46,503 nt of DNA from CAUPWF01 sp964367905 (GTDB taxonomy: Bacteria > Bacillota > Clostridia > Lachnospirales > Lachnospiraceae): contig CAYIZP010000022.1 in assembly GCA_964367905.1 (NCBI GenBank), forward strand, positions 1-46,503, in the 5' to 3' direction. The stretch's first letter is position 1. Every line of letters starts with the position of its first letter. Positions 33,044 to 41,496 of the stretch are shown piece by piece. The position numbers were made by a program, and so were the translations under genes. Below the pieces are notes generated by a model that was not told the DNA's origin, did no database searches, and worked only from the letters and a program-made list of their open reading frames with translations.

Positions 33044-34564
33044 ATGACTAAAAAAACAATTATAGTAATATGTCTACTGTCTGGATTGGTCTTAGGGATT
33101 TGTTGGTTTCTCTTTGGTACCGAGAAAATCGTAGAGCATGAGCCTGAAATAGAGGAGGAATCGGATGTTATGGAGATAACCTTAGGGGTTTGGGATGCCA
33201 TGGAGCTCTTGCAAGACGATGAATTGCAACGGGAGTTGGAGGAGAAATTTCAGGTGATATTCATTCCGATAGAAATCAACTATTCTAATTGGGTAGATGA
33301 ATACCAAAAATTAGCTGCCCTAGACCAATTGCCAGATATCATGTCACACAATCTAATTGGAACAGTCACATATCAGACATGGATTACACAAAATCTGATT
33401 ACGATGATTCCAAAGGATTTAAAGGGTTATCCAAATCTACAGGCATATATGGGACAAGACTATATTGCAAATTATATGAATTCAGACGGGGAGCACTGGT
33501 CGATTCCTAGAATGGGATACGATAGCCAAGAGGGATGGATATTGGATCGTGCGATTATCGTAAGAAAAGACTGGAGGGAAGAATTAGAAATACCACCAAT
33601 TCGAAGTGTCGAGGAATTGGCTTCACTATCTCAAGAATTCCAAAAGGGTGATTTGGATGGTAACGGATTACTCGATACGAGAGGTATAGAAATCAACAAC
33701 ATGTACAAGGCCGAGGGTTTGTATCTACCAGACTATCCATTGGTATCGAATACAGAGCGTGGGTGGATTGAGGGGGATGAAAGATTAGAGCCAGCATATC
33801 TGTCGAGTGATGTCGGAGAGGCACTCAATCTGACACAGCAATTATATCGAGAAGGAGCGATTAACGAATCATTCTTTTTTCAGTATGCAGAAGAGTCTTT
33901 CTCAAACTTTCTGGGTGAAAAAAGCGGGATACTGATTGCGGATTTTCCGAAACTAGCCTATCAGTGGATTGAGAAGTATCCAGATAGAAAACTGGAAGAC
34001 TATATTGAAATCGTCGATCCATGGGTTTCGGAGGATGGAAATCGCTATCGTTTCACAACAACACTACATTGGTCTGAGTTGTATCTGTGCGGAGGTATGG
34101 AGGAAGAAAAGCTAGAGAAAATTTTGGAGATATTCGATTATCTCTTATCAGAAGAGTTCAAAATCAAACTAGAGAATCCAGAGGTGCAGAAGATGCCATC
34201 GAGCAGATTCTTTAATCAGTTAGTAGATTGGAACATGGGAGATTTTTATACCAATGAAGGGTGGTACAAAGACCAATTTCCAGAGAGTACACATGAATTT
34301 CTAGAGAGTGAATTGAAGTGGTATGAAGAGAATACCATCCCTGTGCCATATAATTTTGAACCAATCTATGTATCGGAGGATGAGGTGAGCCTTATGCCGA
34401 ATATCGAACTGATTTACGATATTATGGTGGAATGTATATTGAGTGAAGATCTTGCGTCAGAGAAGTGGGGAGAAGAGATTGAAGAGTTTCGAGATGCCAT
34501 CGAGTTGGATGCAGTAATTGACGGAATCAATCAGAAAATTGGCGAAGATGAATCAAGTGAATAA
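33044..34564 (+). CDS. Membrane-anchored extracellular solute-binding-like protein
   Basis: This 506-residue protein has an N-terminal hydrophobic anchor (TIIVICLLSGLVLGICWFLF) and an acidic linker, then a domain that reads as a family-1 solute-binding protein: ITLGVWDAMELL, NYSNWVDEYQKLAALDQLPDI, VRKDWREELEIPPI and EEFKIKLENPEVQKMPSS. The lipobox is poor (VLGIC, with Ile before Cys), so it may be an uncleaved anchor. No permease genes follow; a terminator does. Being divergent from the kinase gene across 82 bases, it may act as a co-sensor. AAGGAAG favours ATG 33044 over 33014. Confidence 0.8.
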   Translation: MTKKTIIVICLLSGLVLGICWFLFGTEKIVEHEPEIEEESDVMEITLGVWDAMELLQDDELQRELEEKFQVIFIPIEINYSNWVDEYQKLAALDQLPDIMSHNLIGTVTYQTWITQNLITMIPKDLKGYPNLQAYMGQDYIANYMNSDGEHWSIPRMGYDSQEGWILDRAIIVRKDWREELEIPPIRSVEELASLSQEFQKGDLDGNGLLDTRGIEINNMYKAEGLYLPDYPLVSNTERGWIEGDERLEPAYLSSDVGEALNLTQQLYREGAINESFFFQYAEESFSNFLGEKSGILIADFPKLAYQWIEKYPDRKLEDYIEIVDPWVSEDGNRYRFTTTLHWSELYLCGGMEEEKLEKILEIFDYLLSEEFKIKLENPEVQKMPSSRFFNQLVDWNMGDFYTNEGWYKDQFPESTHEFLESELKWYEENTIPVPYNFEPIYVSEDEVSLMPNIELIYDIMVECILSEDLASEKWGEEIEEFRDAIELDAVIDGINQKIGEDESSE

Positions 34565-34574
34565 TGGTGTATAA

Positions 34575-34612
34575 AAAAATGAACGTGCTCACAAAAAAGC
34601 ACGTTCATTTTT
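34575..34612 (+). terminator. Rho-independent terminator
   Basis: AAAAATGAACGTGCT (34575-34589) pairs perfectly with AGCACGTTCATTTTT (34598-34612), with an 8-base loop and T-rich 3' side. It ends the solute-binding-like gene and isolates the giant gene at 34692. Confidence 0.92.
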
Positions 34613-34650
34613 GTGTAGAATACGAATGGAAAAGAGGAGTGAGAAATGGA

Positions 34651-34656
34651 TATAAT
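34651..34656 (+). promoter_or_regulatory. -10 element upstream of the giant GH123-like gene
   Basis: TATAAT at 34651-34656, 36 bases before the ATG and downstream of a strong terminator, marks a probable promoter. No consensus -35 lies 16-18 bases upstream (the stretch is GGAAAA-like), so activation by a regulator is likely. Confidence 0.45.
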
Positions 34657-34691
34657 ATAAAGAAAATAGAAAGAAAGGAAATGAGGAGAGA

Positions 34692-37600
34692 ATGAAAAGA
34701 TTGAAAAGAAAGTTGATGGCAAGTAGCTTGATTTTTGCTATGTTGTTATCCGCGATTGGAGCAATTCCAATTTATGCTGAGGGAGATGAAACAGGAATTG
34801 ATTGGTGGATTGAAGATGCATTGGATAAGGTTCGAAACGATGCAACCATTCCGCAAGATCCACAAAAGGAAATTGTTATTGATATGGCAAAACATGATTA
34901 TGAAGCACAAGATATTGTAGTAAGGAGTACGGAAGAATTTCATATATCAGGGGTAGAGTTCTCGGATCTTACAAGTGGAGAGAATACCATTTCGAGAGAA
35001 AATTTATCCTATAATTTTCTAGATTACGTAGTGGAAGAAACTGGGTATGAGGGAATCGGCCTTGAAGATTATAAACTGTATCCAGATAGCAATGAACCAG
35101 ATCCTATTTCCAATGACTTGACAAGGACAGTTAGTGGGAATACAACACAACCGATTTATATTACAGTGTATGCGCCAACGAATACGGTGGCGGGATTGTA
35201 CGAGGGAACTGCAACGGTGAATACCGATAAAGGAAATATATCGGTTCCAATGCAGGTGACAGTCTACGATACGACAGTTCCAGATGTTACAGAGGTAGAT
35301 TATACGGTGTATAACTGGGTTTCTGATATGGGATATTCTTTTCAATATACGATGAATGCTCCGGAGTTGTATTATGATGTTGAAGCATTTACACCGGAGT
35401 GGTGGGACTTGATGGACGATTGGACAGATGATATGATAGAACATCGTCAGAATATGTACTTAGTTAATACACCACAACTATTATTACATGGTGGCTCTGT
35501 AGTCAATGAAGATGGTAGTGTGGAGTTTGATTTCTCCTTATTAGACCAATGGCTAGATTTTTTAATTGAGAAAGGATTTACCAAATTTGGCGGAATGCAT
35601 CTAGCGTTTCACTGGGATGGAGTAGATCCAGATAAATATCCAGCGAATGGAGCCACAGGGGCTTTAGTAAGAAATGAAGCTGGAGAAACAGTATTTGGCG
35701 GAGAAGAGATTTTGAACAATCCATCTAGCGATTATTATATGGAGCAATATTTGAGTGAATTGGCAGAATACCTATTCCTCAAGAAGATGCCAGATGGGAC
35801 AAGAGTCTTGGATGTATGGTATCAACATGTGTTTGATGAGCCGAATTATTCTCCGAATGGTTTGGAGAAGTGGGGGCATTTGGCAGATTTAGTTCATGAA
35901 CATGGTGTGGTGAAGGATCCAAATGGGGAGATTATATCTTCTATGAAAACATTGGATGCAGATGCGAATGGAATCATTAGAAATTATGAAGAAAAAGTAG
36001 ATGTGTGGGTTCCTGTATTAGACATGTATGAAAGTAATAAAAACTTCTATGATGCACAGAAGGCGGATGGTGGAGACGAGGTGTATGGATATGTATGTGT
36101 TGCACCAGGTGGTGGATACCTCAATCGTTTTACCTACCTTCCGAATCTAACAGGTCAGATTATGAACTGGTTTGGGTATGAGCATGATTTGGACGGGATC
36201 TTACACTGGGCATGGAATGTATGGACTTATGGAAATGGTGAAAATGCGTCAGTAGGAAGAGGAACAGAAGGTGATACATGCATTGTGTATCCTGATGCAG
36301 AAAATATGACGGTAAAGGGCTCTCTTCGTAATGAAGCCATGAGAGATGGACTGGAAGATTATACCTTGCTTCAAAATGCAGAAGAGCATTTTGGAAGAGA
36401 CGCAGCAATAGATATCGTAGATGCGGTAGTAACGACAGGTCATGATTATATGACTGATGCGGAAGAATTCCGAGTGGTTAGAAAAGCATTGTTAATGGCT
36501 GCTTCAGGAGATGACACATATCTCACTGTATTAGATGGAGGAGTCGTAGAAGAGGAAGAAATCCCTATAGTTGATGGGGATGAGATTATCAACAATAGCC
36601 ACACTAGTATAAAATATTATAATGCTGATGGAGTGGAATCTATTGAAAAAGGACAGTGGGAATCAGATGACAGTCGATCAAATTGGGGATGGGAAGCTTA
36701 TGAAAATGATGTTCATTTTACAAATGGTAATGGATATTATATGGAAGTACCTTTTACAGGAACGGGAGTGGAAGTCTATGCGGAGAAAAACCCAGATCAA
36801 GGAGAGGTGAAAATCGAAATCCTAGATGAAGATGATCAAGTAGTAGAGGACATCACTGCCTCAACGAAATCCGAGTCGGAAAGAGAATTTATTCAAAGCA
36901 TCGGTTCGATTATGGAGCTTCCGTTAGATAAATATACATTGAGAATTACTAATATGGAAGCAAAATATTTCACATTCGATGCGGTGGTAATTCATGATTA
37001 TATTGGGGAGACGGTACCAGGTTCTGCTCAGAAGGTAAATAACAATGATCCAGCGGTTAATTATGTGGGTGCTTGGGGATCTGATTCGAATCGAGGAGAT
37101 CTTGGATTAACGAATATGAATGGAGATGCTCACTACTCTAATGTTGCAGGTTCTTATGTGGAGTTTACGTTCTATGGAACGGATATTACTGCTTATTTTG
37201 AACAAAATAGCGATCAAGGTAAGTGTGAGGTTTATGTAGATGATATCTACGTGAAGGAAATAGATACTTATGCACCAAGCAGAAGTGGAGCTAATCCATT
37301 TGTACTAATGGAAGGGTTGTCGCTAGGGGAGCATACAGTACGAATCGTAATCAGTGAAGATAAATATGTTCCGATTGATGCGTTTGAATATGAAACAAAT
37401 GAAGAAGGTGCAAGTGCCAAGTTATGGAAGGAAATTGCGAGCCACACATCAAAATCAGAAAATCAATATGAGCAAGCAGGGTGGTTAGATTTCGAAACTG
37501 CATTGCAAGATGCAATTGATGTAATGCTACAGGACAACCCAAGTGATTCAGACTATGAGGCAGCGAGAGATGCATTGGTTACAGCGGTCGGGAATTTAAT

Positions 37601-40127
37601 TCAATTAGATCGGGTTGATTTAGATACTGAAGATATAGAAATCGTAAAAGGTGGAGCCCCTGAGGATAAGCAGATTACTTTGTCCGGAGTGACAGAGGAC
37701 AATCAGTTAGTTGAGATTTCTAATGGGAACCAAGTGCTAACAGAAGGGGTAAATTATAGTATTGATGGAGAGACGCTTACTCTAAAATCAAATTATCTAT
37801 ATAACTTATCGAACGGTGATTATACATTCCTATTAAAATTTTCGGCAAATATAGATAAATCATTTACAGTGAATGTAAGTGGAGAAGCTTTGGTTACGAG
37901 AGAGTTAGCGGGGTATATTGTAGAAGCAGGAATGATTGAAGACACGGAGGGACTATATACAACAGCATCGTGGAGTGCCATGATGGACGCATTGGATGCT
38001 GCCAAAGAAGTTTATGAAGCTCCGGCAAGTCAAGCTGCAATCGATCAAGCCACAGAGGCATTGAAGCTAGCCATCAATAATTTGGAACATGCGACAGATG
38101 TGGAACCACCTGTGATTAGCCATCCAGGAGATGTAACAATCGTTCAGGGTGATGATTTTGATCCAATGCAAGGTGTTACAGCAGTCGACGTATTTGATGG
38201 GGTGTTGACAAATGAGATTGAAATAACAGGAGCAGTAGATACTCAAAAGGCGGACATATATGAGCTCACATATACCGTTGAGGACGAGAGTGGTAATCAA
38301 GCAACTGCAATTAGAAAAATAGAAGTGGTAGAGGCATCGATAGCTACGGAAATTGAAAAACTTCAGACATTATATAACACCGTGAGTAAGGAAAATGAGC
38401 GTACCTACACGGCTGCATCATGGGAGATTTTCGAGGCACAGGTAAATGAAGCGAAGATGGTACTTGAAAAAGAAGCACCAGAATTTACAGAAGTAAATAA
38501 TGTGCGAAAATCCCTTCAAGAGGCATTCGACGGATTGGTAGAGAGAGAAAGCACAGATATTTTCCTAGAAAAGAACGAGACAATCGTAAATGATTCGGAT
38601 TCAGCGATAGTATATAGTCCTGAAGTTGGCGGCGAAGCATCAAACAATAAGGATTGGGCTCGTGACCCAGAAAGATCTAAGTGGGGATGGGCAGCAATTG
38701 GTGACGACTTGGCATATAGCCAAACAAGCGGAAATTCTTTCGCTTATACATTTGAAGGAATTGGAATTGATGTATATGTTGAGAAGAATCCAGGACAAGG
38801 ACGTTTAGACATTGAAATCACAAATGAAGAAGGTGCTGTAGTCGCAACAGGAGAGGCGGATACGAATAGCCCGATGGAGCGTATGTTTGCACAAAAGGCA
38901 TATACAAGTCCAGAATTACCAAATGGAACGTATACTTTAAAGGCAACAGTGAATCAAGATGCTGGACAGTATACTTCCTTCGATGCATTTGTAGTTCGTA
39001 CAGAGTCTATAACAATGCATACCGTAGCTTTTGATACAAATGGTGGAATTCCAGAGGTTATAGCTAGTCAAGAGATAGAAGGCGGAGAGCAAGTATCGCA
39101 GCCTGAAAATCCAAGTAAAAGTGGACATGTATTTGCGGGTTGGTATGAGGACGGTGCTGATATGCCATTTGACTTTGGAAAAGAAATTACAGGTGCTGTG
39201 AGCTTAACAGCGAAGTGGGCACCGATGGAGCAAGTTGCAACTCCAATCATTACACCAGAACCAGGTACTTATAATCAAGCACAAGAGGTAGCAATGGCAA
39301 CCGCAACAGCGGGTGCGATGATTTACTACACGACTGACGGCAGCGAGCCGAGTCAAAATAGTATACAATATACTGGCGCAATCAAGATTGCCTCAGATAC
39401 TACCATCAAAGCGATTGCCATAAAAGATGGAATGAAGAGTAGTGCGGTTATGACAGCAGGGTACAAAATCCGTATTCCTGAGCCAGAGGTCAAGTTTAGT
39501 GTATCGTTTGATACCAATGGGGGAATGCCAAGCACTATCGCTAGTCAAGAGGTAGTAAAATGGAAGCAAGCAACAAAACCGATAGATCCAACGAGACAAA
39601 GTTATTCATTTGTAGGGTGGTACGAAGCGTATAGCGATATCGCCTTCGATTTCGAATTACCAATTATATCCGATGTAAATCTAGTTGCAAGGTGGGAACC
39701 TGTGGATACAGGAACAGATAACCCAGGAACAGATAATCCAGGAACAGATAATCCAGGAACAGGTAATTTTGGGTCAGGTGGACAAGTAACAATACGCCCG
39801 AACACATCCACTCCTTCTAATCCAACAGTTATCGTAAGGTCGATAGTGCAGGAAGCGGTTGATACAATAACTCAGATTGAATCTGAAGAAGAGGAGACAG
39901 CGACTGGTACTGATACTGTGACGGATAGTGGTGCAGATGTAGGAACAAGTCAAGAAGCAGTGAGTGAGGATGAGCAACAGGTAATTGAGGAGAATCAAGT
40001 GCCAACGGATGCAGGGATACAAGGTGAACCATCAGGATTTAATTGGATGCCAATTATTATAGTGGTTATCATAGCAGGTGTTCTTAGTGCGGGTTGTTAC
40101 ATTGTAATCAAAAAGAAGCAATCGTAG
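34692..40127 (+). CDS. Giant surface glycosidase, GH123/DUF4091-like, with multiple binding modules
   Basis: This 1811-residue secreted protein starts with a signal peptide (1-30) and a GH123-type N-terminal beta-sandwich (to about 195). The catalytic barrel (about 200-610) has VFDEPNY (Asp382-Glu383, like the catalytic Asp-Glu pair of GH123 beta-N-acetylgalactosaminidases) and GILHWAWNVW, GDTCIVYPD, RDGLEDY. After it come two sandwich modules (about 640-910), FIVAR, a CBM_X2-like domain, FIVAR, a DUF5011-like Ig domain, FIVAR, a third sandwich module, InlB-type repeat, chitobiase C-terminal-like domain, a second InlB-type repeat, GTDNP linker and a membrane anchor. It probably hydrolyses beta-HexNAc-containing host glycans at the cell surface. 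The specificity is inferred. Confidence 0.87.
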   Translation: MKRLKRKLMASSLIFAMLLSAIGAIPIYAEGDETGIDWWIEDALDKVRNDATIPQDPQKEIVIDMAKHDYEAQDIVVRSTEEFHISGVEFSDLTSGENTISRENLSYNFLDYVVEETGYEGIGLEDYKLYPDSNEPDPISNDLTRTVSGNTTQPIYITVYAPTNTVAGLYEGTATVNTDKGNISVPMQVTVYDTTVPDVTEVDYTVYNWVSDMGYSFQYTMNAPELYYDVEAFTPEWWDLMDDWTDDMIEHRQNMYLVNTPQLLLHGGSVVNEDGSVEFDFSLLDQWLDFLIEKGFTKFGGMHLAFHWDGVDPDKYPANGATGALVRNEAGETVFGGEEILNNPSSDYYMEQYLSELAEYLFLKKMPDGTRVLDVWYQHVFDEPNYSPNGLEKWGHLADLVHEHGVVKDPNGEIISSMKTLDADANGIIRNYEEKVDVWVPVLDMYESNKNFYDAQKADGGDEVYGYVCVAPGGGYLNRFTYLPNLTGQIMNWFGYEHDLDGILHWAWNVWTYGNGENASVGRGTEGDTCIVYPDAENMTVKGSLRNEAMRDGLEDYTLLQNAEEHFGRDAAIDIVDAVVTTGHDYMTDAEEFRVVRKALLMAASGDDTYLTVLDGGVVEEEEIPIVDGDEIINNSHTSIKYYNADGVESIEKGQWESDDSRSNWGWEAYENDVHFTNGNGYYMEVPFTGTGVEVYAEKNPDQGEVKIEILDEDDQVVEDITASTKSESEREFIQSIGSIMELPLDKYTLRITNMEAKYFTFDAVVIHDYIGETVPGSAQKVNNNDPAVNYVGAWGSDSNRGDLGLTNMNGDAHYSNVAGSYVEFTFYGTDITAYFEQNSDQGKCEVYVDDIYVKEIDTYAPSRSGANPFVLMEGLSLGEHTVRIVISEDKYVPIDAFEYETNEEGASAKLWKEIASHTSKSENQYEQAGWLDFETALQDAIDVMLQDNPSDSDYEAARDALVTAVGNLIQLDRVDLDTEDIEIVKGGAPEDKQITLSGVTEDNQLVEISNGNQVLTEGVNYSIDGETLTLKSNYLYNLSNGDYTFLLKFSANIDKSFTVNVSGEALVTRELAGYIVEAGMIEDTEGLYTTASWSAMMDALDAAKEVYEAPASQAAIDQATEALKLAINNLEHATDVEPPVISHPGDVTIVQGDDFDPMQGVTAVDVFDGVLTNEIEITGAVDTQKADIYELTYTVEDESGNQATAIRKIEVVEASIATEIEKLQTLYNTVSKENERTYTAASWEIFEAQVNEAKMVLEKEAPEFTEVNNVRKSLQEAFDGLVERESTDIFLEKNETIVNDSDSAIVYSPEVGGEASNNKDWARDPERSKWGWAAIGDDLAYSQTSGNSFAYTFEGIGIDVYVEKNPGQGRLDIEITNEEGAVVATGEADTNSPMERMFAQKAYTSPELPNGTYTLKATVNQDAGQYTSFDAFVVRTESITMHTVAFDTNGGIPEVIASQEIEGGEQVSQPENPSKSGHVFAGWYEDGADMPFDFGKEITGAVSLTAKWAPMEQVATPIITPEPGTYNQAQEVAMATATAGAMIYYTTDGSEPSQNSIQYTGAIKIASDTTIKAIAIKDGMKSSAVMTAGYKIRIPEPEVKFSVSFDTNGGMPSTIASQEVVKWKQATKPIDPTRQSYSFVGWYEAYSDIAFDFELPIISDVNLVARWEPVDTGTDNPGTDNPGTDNPGTGNFGSGGQVTIRPNTSTPSNPTVIVRSIVQEAVDTITQIESEEEETATGTDTVTDSGADVGTSQEAVSEDEQQVIEENQVPTDAGIQGEPSGFNWMPIIIVVIIAGVLSAGCYIVIKKKQS
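39715..39780 (+). repeat. 15-bp tandem repeats encoding a GTDNP linker
   Basis: Four units of GGAACAGATAATCCA type encode GTDNP/GTGNF. They are the same repeat as at 15181-15312, and each is followed by a homologous stretch encoding VTIRPNTSTPSNPTVIVR. Together the two loci form direct repeats about 24.5 kb apart. Confidence 0.8.
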
Positions 40128-40152
40128 AAAATAAGAAATAAAAAGAAGAGAG

Positions 40153-40192
40153 AAGCTAGTGCTCAGATAGAAATATCTGGGTGCTAGCTTCA
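40153..40192 (+). terminator. Long hairpin after the giant GH123-like gene
   Basis: A 17-bp stem (40153-40169 with 40176-40192) includes GAAGCTAG/CTAGCTTC and three G-U pairs, with a 6-base loop. No T run follows, so it could be a 3' mRNA-stability structure or a weak terminator. Confidence 0.6.
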
Positions 40193-40400
40193 GCTTCGCC
40201 TAAAATTAGTTTAATGGGCTCTGTATTGTCATATTAGTGTACCTTCCTATTGTGTTCATAAAAAAGAACGATAATCCAAAACAACAGTTCATTTTATGTG
40301 ATATATGCCAATTGAATTATTAGTGCTTCAGATATATAATTGAAATAATTTGTTTGTTGGAGAAAAAATGAAAATAGATAGAAAAAAGAGGTGAAAGCAA
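40193..40400. other. Intergenic stretch, AT-rich, no gene seen
   Basis: This is the middle of a roughly 380-base gap between the GH123-like gene and the LacI regulator. It holds no convincing coding frame. AATTGAA appears twice (near 40310 and 40340) with AATTATT/AATAATT as a loose inverted pair, which might be a regulator site, but the signal is weak. Confidence 0.4.
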
Positions 40401-40460
40401 ATGAATGAGTGTTTATTGAATAAAATGAATTATGAAATACTAGAGTTTCCTTTTGTCTAA
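40401..40460 (+). CDS. Possible 19-residue leader peptide
   Basis: ATG at 40401 has GAGGTG seven bases upstream and opens a 19-codon frame, MNECLLNKMNYEILEFPFV, ending at TAA 40458-40460. It lies 51 bases before the LacI-family gene on the same strand. The ribosome-binding site is good, but the frame is so short that chance cannot be excluded. It shows no family resemblance. Confidence 0.3.
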   Translation: MNECLLNKMNYEILEFPFV

Positions 40461-40511
40461 AGTGATGAAGCCTATGTATGTAAAAAAATAGTAGAAAAGG
40501 AGTTGTCTAAT

Positions 40512-41486
40512 ATGGCATCAGTAAGAGAAATTGCAAGTCGAGCAGAAGTGAGTGTCGGAAGTGTATCTAGATATATCAACGGCTATAAAATAAAAAAAGA
40601 TACGAAAGATAAGATTGAACATGCAATTGAACAGGTTGAAGGTAGGACGTTTAGACAACTCAATATAGGACTTGTTATGCCTGTTCTGAATGATAGCTAT
40701 TCAGGGGCCCTTGCTAGTGAAATGCAAAAGTGTATCAGTAAAACGAAGCACCGATTGATAGTTATCTGCAGCACGAAACTAGAAGATGATATAGAGTATA
40801 TTCTAAACAATAATTTAGATGGTATTATTCTGCATCCACCATCAAGGGGACATGAAGAGGCGATAGCGGAATTATCAAGACGACTGACGGTGGTCTTAGT
40901 GGATATGATAGATCCTTCGATTAAATGTGATCAGGTATCAGTGGATAATGTAAACGCAATCTATAATGCAGTTGAACGTTTAATTCAAGAGAATCATACT
41001 AGGGTTGCGCTAGCAGTCAATGATACCATGATGCTCATGGGAAATGAGAGGAAAGAAGGGTATAGACGAGTATTATATGATTATGGAATTCCATGGAGAG
41101 AAGAGCTACTGGTAAAAGTAAGTGAGGAAGCGGATGTGATACGATTTTTAGAAAGCAGGAAGGAAAATGAAGACGCGCCAACTGCAATTGTGAGTACAAA
41201 TTTAGATATTACAGTTATTTGTGCTAAGGTTTTTTTAGACAAAGGAATTAATATTCCGCAAGACTTACAATTCGTGGCTTTTGATGACTTTGGATTTAGT
41301 CGATTTACTACATTGAACCTGTGTTATGTTGTGCAGCCAATGCATGAAATTGCGAAGAATGCAGTAGAGTTGCTTTTGAAGAGAATTCTCGGAGATATGT
41401 CGAGCTTCCCCCAAGTAAGAAGAATCAAGGCTAATTTTATCGACCCAAAGGAAATTAGAGATACGGAATCGAATGAGAAAAAGTGA
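40512..41486 (+). CDS. LacI-family transcriptional regulator
   Basis: This 324-residue protein has an N-terminal LacI helix-turn-helix (SVREIASRAEVSVGSVSRYINGY, residues 3-25) and a periplasmic-binding-protein-like effector domain (about 58-320; LNIGLVMPVLNDSYSGALASE, LVDMIDPS, QFVAFDDFGFSRFTTL). It likely controls the glycosidase gene that follows and perhaps the giant gene before it. AAAGGAG at 40496-40502 supports the ATG at 40512 rather than TTG 40503. The effector is unknown, probably a sugar. Confidence 0.92.
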   Translation: MASVREIASRAEVSVGSVSRYINGYKIKKDTKDKIEHAIEQVEGRTFRQLNIGLVMPVLNDSYSGALASEMQKCISKTKHRLIVICSTKLEDDIEYILNNNLDGIILHPPSRGHEEAIAELSRRLTVVLVDMIDPSIKCDQVSVDNVNAIYNAVERLIQENHTRVALAVNDTMMLMGNERKEGYRRVLYDYGIPWREELLVKVSEEADVIRFLESRKENEDAPTAIVSTNLDITVICAKVFLDKGINIPQDLQFVAFDDFGFSRFTTLNLCYVVQPMHEIAKNAVELLLKRILGDMSSFPQVRRIKANFIDPKEIRDTESNEKK

Positions 41487-41496
41487 GGTAATGAGA

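Noticed and set aside
32962..33201. N-terminal extension of the minus-strand kinase by 80 residues
   Set aside because: It would overlap the divergent gene's start, and the GGAGG site lies directly before ATG at 32961.
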